From Lentimicrobiaceae bacterium (GTDB lineage: Bacteria; Bacteroidota; Bacteroidia; Bacteroidales; JALOCA01), in assembly GCA_023227965.1 (NCBI GenBank), contig JALOCA010000021.1, positions 1 to 57,489 of the forward strand: a DNA stretch of 57,489 nt, read 5' to 3'. The notes beneath the pieces were generated by a model that did not search any database, was not told the origin of the DNA, and saw nothing but the letters and a program-made list of their open reading frames with translations. Position 1 is the first letter of the stretch. Every line of letters starts with the position of its first letter. Below are positions 1 to 8,091 of this stretch, piece by piece. Position numbers and translations under genes: made by a program.

Positions 1-202
1 AAGAAAACAATGTTTTTACAAGTTCGCGACATTGTTTATCCATGATTGTGGTGTCCTTACCGGCTTCTATCTTAATATAGCCGTCTATCCAAAAATTTGT
101 ATAAGAATAATACCAAACGGCACCCATCGGTGCCCAGGTTTGCGATTGTACTCCTATTGAGCACATCCCACACAAGCAAATAACAAGTAAAAGTTTTTTC
201 AT
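1..202 (-). CDS. Secreted protein, N-terminal part only (cut by window edge)
   Basis: Reading the minus strand from the ATG at 200-202 gives an open frame that runs off the window edge. It begins MKKLLLVICLCGMCSIGVQS: two lysines, a hydrophobic core and a likely cleavage site near VQS-QTW. This is a typical exported-protein signal peptide. About 45 residues of the mature protein follow (TWAPMGAVWYYSY, then DGYIKIEAGKDT), consistent with a Bacteroidetes secreted protein. The frame is still open at position 1, so the C-terminus and any T9SS sorting domain are not visible. Function cannot be assigned. The call as a real gene rests on the good signal peptide and the uninterrupted frame. Confidence 0.65.
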   Translation of the reverse strand, partial: MKKLLLVICLCGMCSIGVQSQTWAPMGAVWYYSYTNFWIDGYIKIEAGKDTTIMDKQCRELVKTLFS

Positions 203-288
203 GACTATTGAATTTTAAAAGTTTTTAAATTTTTATCTTTTTTTGACCCTACCCAACCGGCATTCTCCTGATTTTCAGGGTTACTGCG

Positions 289-312
289 CCCTCCCCTAAT
301 TTTAGGGGAGGG
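289..312. repeat. Perfect GC-rich hairpin
   Basis: CCCTCCCCTAA and TTAGGGGAGGG form an 11-bp perfect stem around a two-base centre. The sequence GGGAGGGGTC follows at once on the plus strand as a partial second copy of one arm. There is no strong T-tract on either side, so this is not a clear intrinsic terminator. It may still help end the minus-strand gene upstream. Confidence 0.6.
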
Positions 313-382
313 ATCGGGAGGGGTCTTTTAATTAATTGTTAATAACGAGTTTTTGTTTGCCGATGGTTTTACCGTTTTTGCG

Positions 383-418
383 GATTGTACCGATTGTACC
401 GATTGTGCAGATTGTGCA
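383..418. repeat. Four 9-bp tandem repeats
   Basis: Two units of GATTGTACC are followed by two units of GATTGTGCA, in perfect 9-bp register. The sequence lies between genes and is not in a supported coding frame. It is probably a slippage-generated microrepeat. Confidence 0.7.
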
Positions 419-515
419 GATCGAATATCATTCATAACTTTTTATTTTTCTATTGCTCCAGACTCTAAACTCACTGCTGCTTCAGATAGAAATGCTGTTG
501 CATCAAATTTTATCG

Positions 516-977
516 TCAATATCCGAACTGCCTTGCCTGAATGTTTTCTATCTTCACCTTATAGCAGCATACTTCATTCACCGCAGGGGTATTATAGTTG
601 AAATCTTTTCCGGTGTAATGCCTCATAATCATGTTCAGGGCTTGCACTTTTTCATCAAAATCATTGATAAATTCCACTTTACCAGAAACGACCACGCTTT
701 TGTATTTCATGCCGTAGCTGCAGGCAACCTGTTCGCTCTGGAACTTCAGTTCGTGAGCTGTGCTCATCACAATGCAAACATTTGGATTGTAGCGAAGGAT
801 GTCAATTTTTTTTCCTGTTTGTGCCGAATGCAGATAAATATAGCCATTGTTGTATCCAAAATTAAGTGCAAGGTTGTATGGCATATTGTTTTGGTCAACC
901 ATGGCTACGTAACACACCTGGCACTTGCTTATAATACCGTGTATTTCACTTTCGTTTGTAATAATTTTGCTTCTCAT
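516..977 (-). CDS. Pyridoxamine 5'-phosphate oxidase-like (NimA-type) flavin-binding protein
   Basis: This 153-residue protein looks like the PNPOx-like / nitroimidazole-resistance NimA split-barrel family. The N-terminal segment CYVAMVDQNNMPY is the usual first strand, followed by a product-side strand and GYIYLHSAQTGKKIDIL, the characteristic LHxAxxGxKxxxL flavin-contacting segment. A second barrel half contains CSYGMKYKSVVVSGK. Members bind FMN or F420 and act on small ligands, and many have no known substrate. The length (about 150) is normal and the frame is complete. It appears to be a single-gene unit, with non-coding DNA on both sides. The exact substrate cannot be told from sequence. 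Confidence 0.85.
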   Translation of the reverse strand: MRSKIITNESEIHGIISKCQVCYVAMVDQNNMPYNLALNFGYNNGYIYLHSAQTGKKIDILRYNPNVCIVMSTAHELKFQSEQVACSYGMKYKSVVVSGKVEFINDFDEKVQALNMIMRHYTGKDFNYNTPAVNEVCCYKVKIENIQARQFGY

Positions 978-1520
978 AGGGTATTATATTTAAGGTTTGC
1001 TGAAAATATCAGGCGAGTCGCGGATATAAAGTTGATTTTGTAAGATTGAAAAAGGGAAAAAAGAACAAAAAATCATTAAAATAAAATTGAGTAAAAAATA
1101 GCTCATCATTTTCGTTAAATTCATCAGCAGCAACCGTAGCATCCATCTTCATCTCAAACGGTGTGCTGAACTTTTCTATTTTTATTTGCTTATCTGAATT
1201 ATACTCTATCATAAATGCAATCTTTAATCACCAAATTAAAGCTTTCCCCTGCACTTATTATTCTATTTTCCACCTTATTTTATTAACAATTATTCTGCTA
1301 TTATCTTTTCAGCAAACCCTATGTAAAGTTAGAATGGCTAAGGCAGAGATCAGGACTGAACTATTTTGCAATGAAAACTAAAATCCAGGTTGCTTTTAAC
1401 GCTACCAGAAATAAATTATTAAAGCATAATGGACATTTTTGATGCTGTTTATTTTCATGATTTTTATATCTTCTTTATTCAACTTAGTAATTGCAAATTC
1501 CATTCAGCAGCTACATAAAT
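978..1520. other. Intergenic region, nothing convincing
   Basis: This is AT-rich DNA between two minus-strand genes. A 67-codon minus-strand frame (1009-1212) exists, but it has a low-complexity Phe-rich tail and no recognisable motif, and it is not called. No repeat, RNA or clear promoter was recognised. Confidence 0.5.
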
Positions 1521-2837
1521 TTATTCTTTTATTAATTTATTTGTGAATATTTTATCGTCAATTTTTAATTCTATAAAATAGATTCCATTATTCAACATCC
1601 TTGTATCTATCTTCTCATCAAAACTAATATTTTGACTATAAACTAAAGTCCCAACAACATTGTAAATATTAATCAATCCTTCTTTTTCCAAAGATTTATC
1701 TAAGCATATGTTTAATTCATCATCAAACGGATTGGGGTAACAATAAATCGTTTCAACAGAAGGTTGAAGTTTTGGAATGTGTGTTATAACATCCCCTGTT
1801 GAGTCCGTTTTAACTAATCTTGGAGTGCCATACATATTATTTGCAAGAAACAAATATAAACCATCTTCAGTTTGAAATATTTCCTTTGGTTCAAGTTTTA
1901 CTGGAGCATAAATTGAAAAAACACTGTCTCCGGCTTCATCTAATTTCATAACCCAAAGACCATCTACATTCATTTGCGAAGTTTCCATATAGTTTGAAGT
2001 AATAAAACCATTATCATTAGTTGTTGCTATTGAATTACAGCTGTTATAAAAATAATTGCTTGCATATATTTTTTTCCATATTTCTTCTCCGTATTGATTT
2101 ACTTTTAAAAAAATCAGTTGTCCTTCAACAAATTCATTTCCTGCAATAAGCAAGTAGTCGTCCGGTGTTTTAATCATAGAGGAAGAGGCAAAATTATCAA
2201 GTATGTTTTTTGTCCATAAAGTGTCTCCGCTATCGTTGATCTTTAATAAAGTACCTGCATTAGAAAGACAATAATACCCATTGTCGAATGATGGAATGAT
2301 AGACATCCCGGTTGCAAATTCCGCATAATTTTTTGTCCACAGTGTATCTCCATTTTCATTAAGTTTAGTAATAAACAATCCATTATCGTTGGAATAAACG
2401 GCCCCTCCAACGCATAAATAACTGTTATCATTTAAGTTTAATACATCCTTGATGTATATTTCGCCATAACTGGTATTGAATTCAGATTCCCATTGAAGTT
2501 GATTATATTTATTAAATTTCAGCAGATATGGATTTGTGTAATAATATCCGGCAATTATGTATCCTGAGTCTGCAGTTGCTTTGATGCATTCGGGCATTCC
2601 TTCTGCTTCGCGATAAAAAGAAGTATCCCATTCTATAATTCCCAGTGAATCTGTTTGAAAAACGTCCCATCTTTGCATCATTGATTCATATTCAGCACCT
2701 GCAAGAATATATTTCTTCGAAAGGGTCTGCGTAAAAGTAGTTGCAGCTTCATTTTGATATATTTTTTCCCATCCTGCCTGTCCAAAGGAAGCAATGCTGT
2801 TTAAAGCTATTACCATTAGTAAAAACATCTTTTTCAT
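1521..2837 (-). CDS. T9SS-exported beta-propeller-like protein
   Basis: This 438-residue protein has a clean signal peptide (MKKMFLLMVIALNSIASFGQ). The body, roughly residues 25-355, is built of repeats of the type GDTLWTKxY ... DxGYxxxG, with recurring SGDTLW and DNGYY/DNSYL motifs. Such repeats usually fold as a beta-propeller in Bacteroidetes secreted proteins. The last 75 residues form a T9SS type A sorting domain: YPNPFDDEL, then GLINIYNVVG, NNGIYFIELKIDD and a C-terminal FTNKLIKE. It is therefore probably carried by the type IX system to the surface or medium. The mature function is unknown. It is separated from the next minus-strand T9SS gene by about 165 bp of AT-rich DNA and may have its own promoter. 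Confidence 0.85.
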   Translation of the reverse strand: MKKMFLLMVIALNSIASFGQAGWEKIYQNEAATTFTQTLSKKYILAGAEYESMMQRWDVFQTDSLGIIEWDTSFYREAEGMPECIKATADSGYIIAGYYYTNPYLLKFNKYNQLQWESEFNTSYGEIYIKDVLNLNDNSYLCVGGAVYSNDNGLFITKLNENGDTLWTKNYAEFATGMSIIPSFDNGYYCLSNAGTLLKINDSGDTLWTKNILDNFASSSMIKTPDDYLLIAGNEFVEGQLIFLKVNQYGEEIWKKIYASNYFYNSCNSIATTNDNGFITSNYMETSQMNVDGLWVMKLDEAGDSVFSIYAPVKLEPKEIFQTEDGLYLFLANNMYGTPRLVKTDSTGDVITHIPKLQPSVETIYCYPNPFDDELNICLDKSLEKEGLINIYNVVGTLVYSQNISFDEKIDTRMLNNGIYFIELKIDDKIFTNKLIKE

Positions 2838-3003
2838 CTTTTTTTTTATTTTAAAGTTAATATTTTGTTAATCTATAATATTAAAACTCGTATAGATTTC
2901 ATTACTTTCTGCATCTATACGTTCATATTCGTTTTAAAATTATATCAATACTTGTAATTCTAATAAGGATAGAATTTTAAATAATTAATTAGCACATAAC
3001 TAT

Positions 3004-5514
3004 TTATTCTATTAATAGCTTTTTGCAAATCACTTCCTGCCCACTAACCAACTTCAGCATGTATAATCCATGTGGGATACCGGATAAAGAAACAGTAGTT
3101 TTCTTTTCTGTTAGTTGCCTCGTAAACACAGCCTGTCCCTGCATGCTAAACAGCGTGAGCGTTTGCATCTGTTTATCCGATTCTATGGTAACATAGTCTT
3201 TGGCTGGATTGGGTGTAAGCGTTAAACTTTTTCCATTCACTTCATTTACATCTAACCAAAATAATAATGTAATGATATTGGATGGTTCCGATTCGCAATC
3301 AGAGTAAAGTGCGGTTACCCAGAAATCACAAAGAAAATCAGAGGGCTTGGTTACTATGACCTTAAGAAAAGTATCTTGAGTGAAAAAAGGCTGAAAACCA
3401 AAAGGATCAGGATATAAGTAAACATTATATCCTAACAATCCACCTCTTACCGAATTATCCTTATTATCTTTAAATTTCAGTGCTTTCGGAAGTTTCCCGA
3501 TTGTATATGGGCATGTATTTGTATAGTGTTCTTTTTGCAGGGAAGAAACAGGTTTTAAAGTAATTTCTTTTCCATCATAGTCCACTAATCCGCAAATATT
3601 CCAGTTATAATTATACCCATAGCCAGATAAGGCTTCCCATTCGCTGTCATTTAAACTAATCATATCTCCATAACCTGCAACGGCAGGTCCTTCATCTACA
3701 CCTGCAGGAAATTCTCCCATAGGTTGAACAATAGAATATCCAATCCAAAGTTCATGAGAAGAATCTATTACTACCGGAACATTCAAATTAATGGTATTCC
3801 ATTGTTCTATGGCAAGCCCCGAAAGTGGTTGTTCTCTTATCAGGCTGCCTGCATTTTCTCCTGTCCATATTTTCAGAGTATAGTTGGTATTATTTCCTCT
3901 TGGAAATATTTTCACTCTATTAAGCAAAAAACCACCATAGGGAATTAGTTGTTCTGGTTCAAAACGTATGGCAGCAGTAAACGTTCCTCCTTCATCAAGG
4001 CCTATCCCATCATAATTTATTCCATTATCATATCGTAATTCGGTTTGGAAAGAATTAGCAAAGGGAACCGGAACCGGCGACCACCATACATTAAATCCAT
4101 ATTGAAATCCATATCCATCGAAATTCTTTGGCGCACCGCGGTAATACATATGCAGGTAAACAGAATCTTCCATAAAAAACTCGCAACCTGCATATATTGT
4201 AGATACCCGGTAATAATACATTCCTGTATCTGGTTCTGCATCAATAAAAGTTAAATCCGCTATTGGCACATTGGTAAGCAGTTGACCGTTTCGGTAAACG
4301 TTATACTGATAATCGCGGTTGTCATCTTTTCCGGAAGGAGACCCCCAGCCAATAACAGCATTATTACAATGCTGAAAAGCATCAACCGATTGCGGTGCAT
4401 AATTTCCTGTAGGGAAAAAAGCAACACTACCACCATACACCGAATCACAAGCAGGATAAACAGCCGTAAGCACATAAACCGAGGAACATGGAGAATATGT
4501 TGTATCGCTGAAATAAGTATTGGTAATCAACGAATCATTTTGCAATATCCCGCTTTCGTAAATATTGTAACCCAGCAGAGTTGTATCGTAAGGCGCATTC
4601 CAGTTAAAAGTAACAATGCCGGGTATGGAGTCGGTTCCGGTAAAACCAGTTGGGGGGGGACATGTTAAAATGGTAATAGGACTAGAATAAGTTCCTTGTT
4701 CACATTCAGGATACACTGCAGCTACTTCATAAACATAAGTACCTGGCGACAATCCCAGGTCGTCAAACTGTAGCACATAAACAGGATCTTGATTTATTTT
4801 CTCGTTGTTACGATAAACATTGTAATAGAAATCCACTCCTGCATCACAGCGGTTAATATTAACCGGAGAAGTCCAGGTAAGATGAACATCATAGCCATCA
4901 GCTACTACCTGAAAATTTTCAGGATTAAAGGTACAGCCCCATGCAAGTATCCATGTCCCACCGAAAACTGAATCACAATCAGGATAAACGGCTGCTAATG
5001 TATATTCCCATTGACAAGGCATTATATAAGGATCGTAATAAAATGTATCGGTAATAAGTTCGCTGTTGCGTAATATCTCGTTCCGGTAAAGGTTGTAACC
5101 CATTGGTGTGGTTATCTCCGGAGCATTCCAACACATAATGATATCATTAACGAGTGGCGGAAACCCAATAAAGCCAGTTGGTGGCATCGCTGGATTTATA
5201 ATCTCCGATGTGCAGGAGGGAACAGATTCACCAAACGGATTCCAAATTGCCGTAATACAAATGTTAACGTTACCGATATACGCCCATTCAAAGGAAAACA
5301 CCGTGTCATTTGCCAATGTAGAGTCAATCAGAAGATTGTTCCGGTAAATTTTATAACCGGAAACCGTACCGCCCGGATCGGGCAAAGGCGATTGCCAACT
5401 TAGGGTTACAATGTTGCAGTTAACTGTGGATGTTACATTCTGCGGCGGATTCTGTGCTCTCAGATTGCAGGAAATCACTGCCGTAAAAACCAGAAAAAGT
5501 AATAGTTTTCTCAT
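3004..5514 (-). CDS. T9SS-exported protein with multiple fibronectin type III-like domains
   Basis: This 836-residue protein has a signal peptide (MRKLLLFLVFTAVISCNLRA). From about residue 22 to 470 there are several Fn3-like units, each with the pattern LxWxxP ... GYNIYRN ... D(T)xFxD ... YxVTAVYPxCDS. Repeated GYNIY/YNVYRN and AVYPxCDS segments mark each unit. A non-repetitive region of about 190 residues (FRPEQLIPYGGFLLNRVKIF and on), resembling a jelly-roll module, follows, then a further Fn3-like unit. The C-terminus is a T9SS type A domain (LTPNPAKDYVTIES ... LFSMQGQAV ... GIPHGLYMLKL ... CKKLLIE). This is a surface or secreted protein without visible catalytic motifs, probably binding or structural. 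A likely -7 promoter element lies about 100 bp upstream. Confidence 0.87.
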   Translation of the reverse strand: MRKLLLFLVFTAVISCNLRAQNPPQNVTSTVNCNIVTLSWQSPLPDPGGTVSGYKIYRNNLLIDSTLANDTVFSFEWAYIGNVNICITAIWNPFGESVPSCTSEIINPAMPPTGFIGFPPLVNDIIMCWNAPEITTPMGYNLYRNEILRNSELITDTFYYDPYIMPCQWEYTLAAVYPDCDSVFGGTWILAWGCTFNPENFQVVADGYDVHLTWTSPVNINRCDAGVDFYYNVYRNNEKINQDPVYVLQFDDLGLSPGTYVYEVAAVYPECEQGTYSSPITILTCPPPTGFTGTDSIPGIVTFNWNAPYDTTLLGYNIYESGILQNDSLITNTYFSDTTYSPCSSVYVLTAVYPACDSVYGGSVAFFPTGNYAPQSVDAFQHCNNAVIGWGSPSGKDDNRDYQYNVYRNGQLLTNVPIADLTFIDAEPDTGMYYYRVSTIYAGCEFFMEDSVYLHMYYRGAPKNFDGYGFQYGFNVWWSPVPVPFANSFQTELRYDNGINYDGIGLDEGGTFTAAIRFEPEQLIPYGGFLLNRVKIFPRGNNTNYTLKIWTGENAGSLIREQPLSGLAIEQWNTINLNVPVVIDSSHELWIGYSIVQPMGEFPAGVDEGPAVAGYGDMISLNDSEWEALSGYGYNYNWNICGLVDYDGKEITLKPVSSLQKEHYTNTCPYTIGKLPKALKFKDNKDNSVRGGLLGYNVYLYPDPFGFQPFFTQDTFLKVIVTKPSDFLCDFWVTALYSDCESEPSNIITLLFWLDVNEVNGKSLTLTPNPAKDYVTIESDKQMQTLTLFSMQGQAVFTRQLTEKKTTVSLSGIPHGLYMLKLVSGQEVICKKLLIE

Positions 5515-5618
5515 AATGCGGGGTATTTTTGAAGGAAATAATCTTACAAATCAACTATTTTCTAAGCTTCCCCTTTAAACAAATTCCCTAAAATATCTAT
5601 TAAGAAAATAGTTACCCG

Positions 5619-5626
5619 CAAATGTA
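5619..5626 (-). promoter_or_regulatory. Putative -7 promoter element for the Fn3 T9SS gene
   Basis: The minus strand reads TACATTTG, matching the Bacteroidetes -7 consensus TAnnTTTG, 105 bp before the start codon. No good -33 TTG was found at the usual spacing, so support is only moderate. Confidence 0.4.
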
Positions 5627-5755
5627 AAAAAAATTTTGTTCATATCTTGTAAAGTTTATAAAATTTTTTATGCTGGGCAAAACAATTCAGGATTCATAAT
5701 GCAGGTAGATTTACCGAAATAAATTAACATTCATCGCCTATGGTGAAATATGGCA

Positions 5756-5810
5756 TGCTGAAATATTATAAGAATGGTTTGCAACCTTAACCCGAACTCA
5801 GGTTATTAAT
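5756..5810 (+). repeat. Dispersed ~55-bp repeat R1, copy 1
   Basis: This copy runs from TGCTGAAATATTATAAG through GGTTTGCAACC to CTCAGGTTATTAAT. Matching copies occur at 7912-7965 (same strand), 19091-19141 and 50457-50512 (opposite strand), with a fragment at 19238-19260. All are intergenic. Confidence 0.75.
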
Positions 5811-6021
5811 GATATTTGTATTGAGTCGCCAGTTTATCAGTGTATTTACCTGATCAAAAAAGCCCAGTCTTTATTTTCCTTCTTTCTGCTGCTAAATCAG
5901 CAAAGCCTATGTGTTTCTTATTTTTTATGCTACAAATACAACATCTTTATCGTTATAAACAACAATACTCTAATATTTTATGTGCTTTTTTACCTTGCAA
6001 CGGTCTTAGTTTATCAAAAAA

Positions 6022-7386
6022 TCAGCCTATATGAATATAAGAATTCAATACCAGCCTGTAAATAATAAGTACAGCTACAGGTAAAAATAACAATAACTTA
6101 CGATACCGGAATTTTGTCTTCACTTGTATTACAATATTTTTTGAAGTGGGATCATTATAATGCACAAAAATATTAACAATGGGAATAAGCATTGCCAGTA
6201 ACATCAAAGAAACAGTAATAGGATATTTAGGTGCCATAAGGAAAAACAGTATTATACTTCCGGTAAGCCATGGTAAGAAAATAGTACTAATAACATAATA
6301 AACCCTGTTTTGTGGTCGGATAAGGGTTGCCGACAATGACGACATCAGGAAAGCCCTTATTATATACTTTCCGGTAATAAGCATAAAAAAGAATGCAATA
6401 ACGGAAAAAATAATTTCCTCCACATCAAACATATTGCTCATAAATATCCATTCCGACGAATAAATAAAGCCACTACGTGTAACCATTCCCACTATATATG
6501 CTCCAAAAAAGAAATTCGCCCCTTGTAAAATGCACCATGAAAAGAATAAACGGAGATAATGTGCTGATGCCTTCTCAATGAGAAATAATCGTAAAGCAAG
6601 TAATGCCAGCAAAATACACACTATGGGCCCTACCGCAAAAATAGTAACCAAAGCTTTTCGTGTCCATAAATTCGAAAGATCACTGATAGGAAATTTTACT
6701 TCAAAGTAATTCCAAGTAGATGGTATTGTAAAAGAGTGGGCTGATAATATTGTTAAAAGTTGGTTGATAATAAAAAACAGCAAAAAAGACAATACAAAAT
6801 AAGATGTTGAAACCACAAAAGATGTAATGTGCTTTTTCCTAAGGTTATAATTTACTACACTCTCTTTCAGCAAACGGAAAAAATGGATGAAGTTGGAATT
6901 CATTTTTCGTATTCGCTCCTTTTTAATTTTTTTTCTGATAAATTTAATGTCATCAGGCGTGCGAAATGAAGAAAAAGGATCTTTAAAAAAACGGATAACT
7001 TTTTGATTGAAAAGCCTCTTCTGTTCTCTTCTGTATCGTTTTTGCAAATATTTTTGTTCCCTTGTAACTTTTTTCCTAAAACTCAGGGGATTTTTAAGAA
7101 AAACAAGAAATCGTTTTTTTAAATTCTTTTGATTTTCTTTTCGGGCTTTTGCTCGAAGGTATCTTTGCTCATGACTGAGATTATACGATAAAGTATGTTT
7201 AAAAAAAGAACGGATACTTTTTTTCAAATCGTTCCAGTCCTGTTTCCTTACTTTTTTATAATACCTTTTTTTCCTGCGATTTATCTTCTTTTGTCCCTGC
7301 CTTGTCCGCAGCCAATCTTTTATTCTTCGTTGTATCTTCCTATAGACCTTATAAAAAGGATTTCTTTTTCTTTTTTTATGTTTCAT
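6022..7386 (-). CDS. Membrane protein with basic repeat N-terminus, copy 1 of module
   Basis: This 454-residue protein belongs to no family I recognise. The first ~180 residues are extremely rich in Lys/Arg with no signal peptide, so they are probably cytoplasmic. They contain about three imperfect repeats of 36-37 residues with the pattern (I/L)xFFK(N/D)P(L/F)SxFR ... (D/E)xKxxxK(K/R)xx(R/K)(E)xR. From about residue 188 to the end there are roughly seven hydrophobic segments, with conserved-looking patches ANFFFGAYIVGMVTR and SSEWIFMSNMFDVEEIIF between helices. The protein at 11877-13379 is a paralogue: both share GPI, NxFFGxYIVGxxTRxxFIYSxEW and MFxVEEI. It is transcribed divergently from the adhesin at 8092. 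No catalytic motif is evident. Confidence 0.85.
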   Translation of the reverse strand: MKHKKRKRNPFYKVYRKIQRRIKDWLRTRQGQKKINRRKKRYYKKVRKQDWNDLKKSIRSFFKHTLSYNLSHEQRYLRAKARKENQKNLKKRFLVFLKNPLSFRKKVTREQKYLQKRYRREQKRLFNQKVIRFFKDPFSSFRTPDDIKFIRKKIKKERIRKMNSNFIHFFRLLKESVVNYNLRKKHITSFVVSTSYFVLSFLLFFIINQLLTILSAHSFTIPSTWNYFEVKFPISDLSNLWTRKALVTIFAVGPIVCILLALLALRLFLIEKASAHYLRLFFSWCILQGANFFFGAYIVGMVTRSGFIYSSEWIFMSNMFDVEEIIFSVIAFFFMLITGKYIIRAFLMSSLSATLIRPQNRVYYVISTIFLPWLTGSIILFFLMAPKYPITVSLMLLAMLIPIVNIFVHYNDPTSKNIVIQVKTKFRYRKLLLFLPVAVLIIYRLVLNSYIHIG

Positions 7387-7408
7387 ATTTCCCCAAAAAA
7401 TCAGAAGT

Positions 7409-7439
7409 CAAACATACATTATAAAAATTAAAATACCAA
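7409..7439 (-). promoter_or_regulatory. Promoter of the basic-repeat membrane protein (copy 1)
   Basis: The minus strand reads TTG (7439-7437), then 20 bp, then TATGTTTG (7416-7409). This is the Bacteroidetes arrangement TTG-N19-21-TAnnTTTG. It lies 23 bp before the start codon. The sequence around the -7 box (GTATGTTTGAC) recurs upstream of the paralogue at 13405-13412. Confidence 0.6.
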
Positions 7440-7731
7440 AGACTATTTTTTTACTGTTATTAAAGCAATATACATACCAATGAAATATAATATTCCGGGG
7501 TTTTCAATTGTATTACTTTTTTACTATACTACATTGTTGTGATAATATTGCAATCCCAAAACTTTAAGTTTGCGTCTTACTTTTAAGAAAACAATAATCA
7601 TCAAATAGGCAATATTTCCCACCTTATAGGTAATTGGACAAATAGAGTGTCGTATATCAAAAAAAATTATATTTTTGCTTTAAAAAACCACAAAAACACA
7701 AACTGGGGTCTTAATCTGATTATGTTTTTTG

Positions 7732-7739
7732 TATATTTG
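7732..7739 (+). promoter_or_regulatory. Putative -7 element upstream of adhesin 1
   Basis: TATATTTG fits TAnnTTTG. It lies 353 bp before the adhesin start, implying a long leader if used. No clear -33 box was found. Confidence 0.35.
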
Positions 7740-7871
7740 CCAAACTTTGTAGTTTTTTTGCTTAAAACATTTCAGGTGTCTTGTTAAGTCAAGCATTTGA
7801 TTTTTATATACGTAAAATTTACTGTTCTTTGAGAAAACTTAATTAACCTGAATTTGGGATAAAATATGTTT

Positions 7872-7879
7872 TATATTTG
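7872..7879 (+). promoter_or_regulatory. Putative -7 element upstream of adhesin 1 (nearer)
   Basis: TATATTTG fits TAnnTTTG, 212 bp before the adhesin start. A TTTG sits 15 bp upstream, shorter than the usual spacing. The transcript would contain R1 copy 2 in its leader. Confidence 0.4.
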
Positions 7880-7911
7880 CCCGATAACTACCCGTTAAGG
7901 TTTTAATATCC

Positions 7912-7965
7912 TGCTGAAATATTACAGGAATGGTTTGTAACATTATGCCGAACTCGGGTTATTAA
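7912..7965 (+). repeat. Dispersed ~55-bp repeat R1, copy 2
   Basis: TGCTGAAATATTACAGGAA ... GGTTTGTAAC ... AACTCGGGTTATTAA matches the copy at 5756-5810 at most positions. It is located in the presumed leader of the adhesin gene. Confidence 0.75.
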
Positions 7966-8091
7966 AAAGATTTCTTCCTTGAATGGCAAATTTCCAGGTT
8001 TATGAAATATTATAATATAAGTATACCTTTTCCAAGGAAAGAAATGTTAAACATGAAAAACTATTAAAAAATAACTAAAAACACAAAACGT

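Larger units (their letters stand above)
203..515. other. Intergenic stretch with hairpin and short tandem repeat
   Basis: No gene is supported between the partial secreted-protein gene and the PNPOx-like gene. The stretch holds a perfect 11-bp-arm hairpin (289-312) and a 9-bp tandem repeat (383-418), listed separately. A plus-strand frame beginning at 353 is an artefact of the tandem repeat. Confidence 0.6.
5515..6021. other. Intergenic region with promoter element and dispersed repeat
   Basis: The region between a minus-strand T9SS gene start and the minus-strand membrane-protein gene end contains a TACATTTG element facing the T9SS gene and one copy of the window-wide dispersed repeat (5756-5810). 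A 64-codon plus-strand frame here is not supported. Confidence 0.6.
7387..8091. other. 705-bp divergent intergenic region with several promoter-like elements
   Basis: This gap separates the divergently transcribed membrane-protein gene and adhesin gene. It carries a good minus-strand promoter (7409-7439), three plus-strand TAnnTTTG elements (TAAGTTTG at 7565, TATATTTG at 7732 and 7872) and dispersed repeat R1 copy 2. No protein-coding frame is credible. The length and number of promoter-like boxes suggest a long 5' leader or regulated expression of the adhesin. Confidence 0.55.

Noticed and set aside
453..1043. Plus-strand 196-codon frame opposite the PNPOx-like gene
   Set aside because: It has no family motifs and lies antisense to a gene with clear flavin-binding signatures.
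1009..1212. 67-codon minus-strand frame
   Set aside because: Low-complexity Phe/Asn-rich tail, no recognisable domain and no partner context. It could be a gene remnant but cannot be supported.
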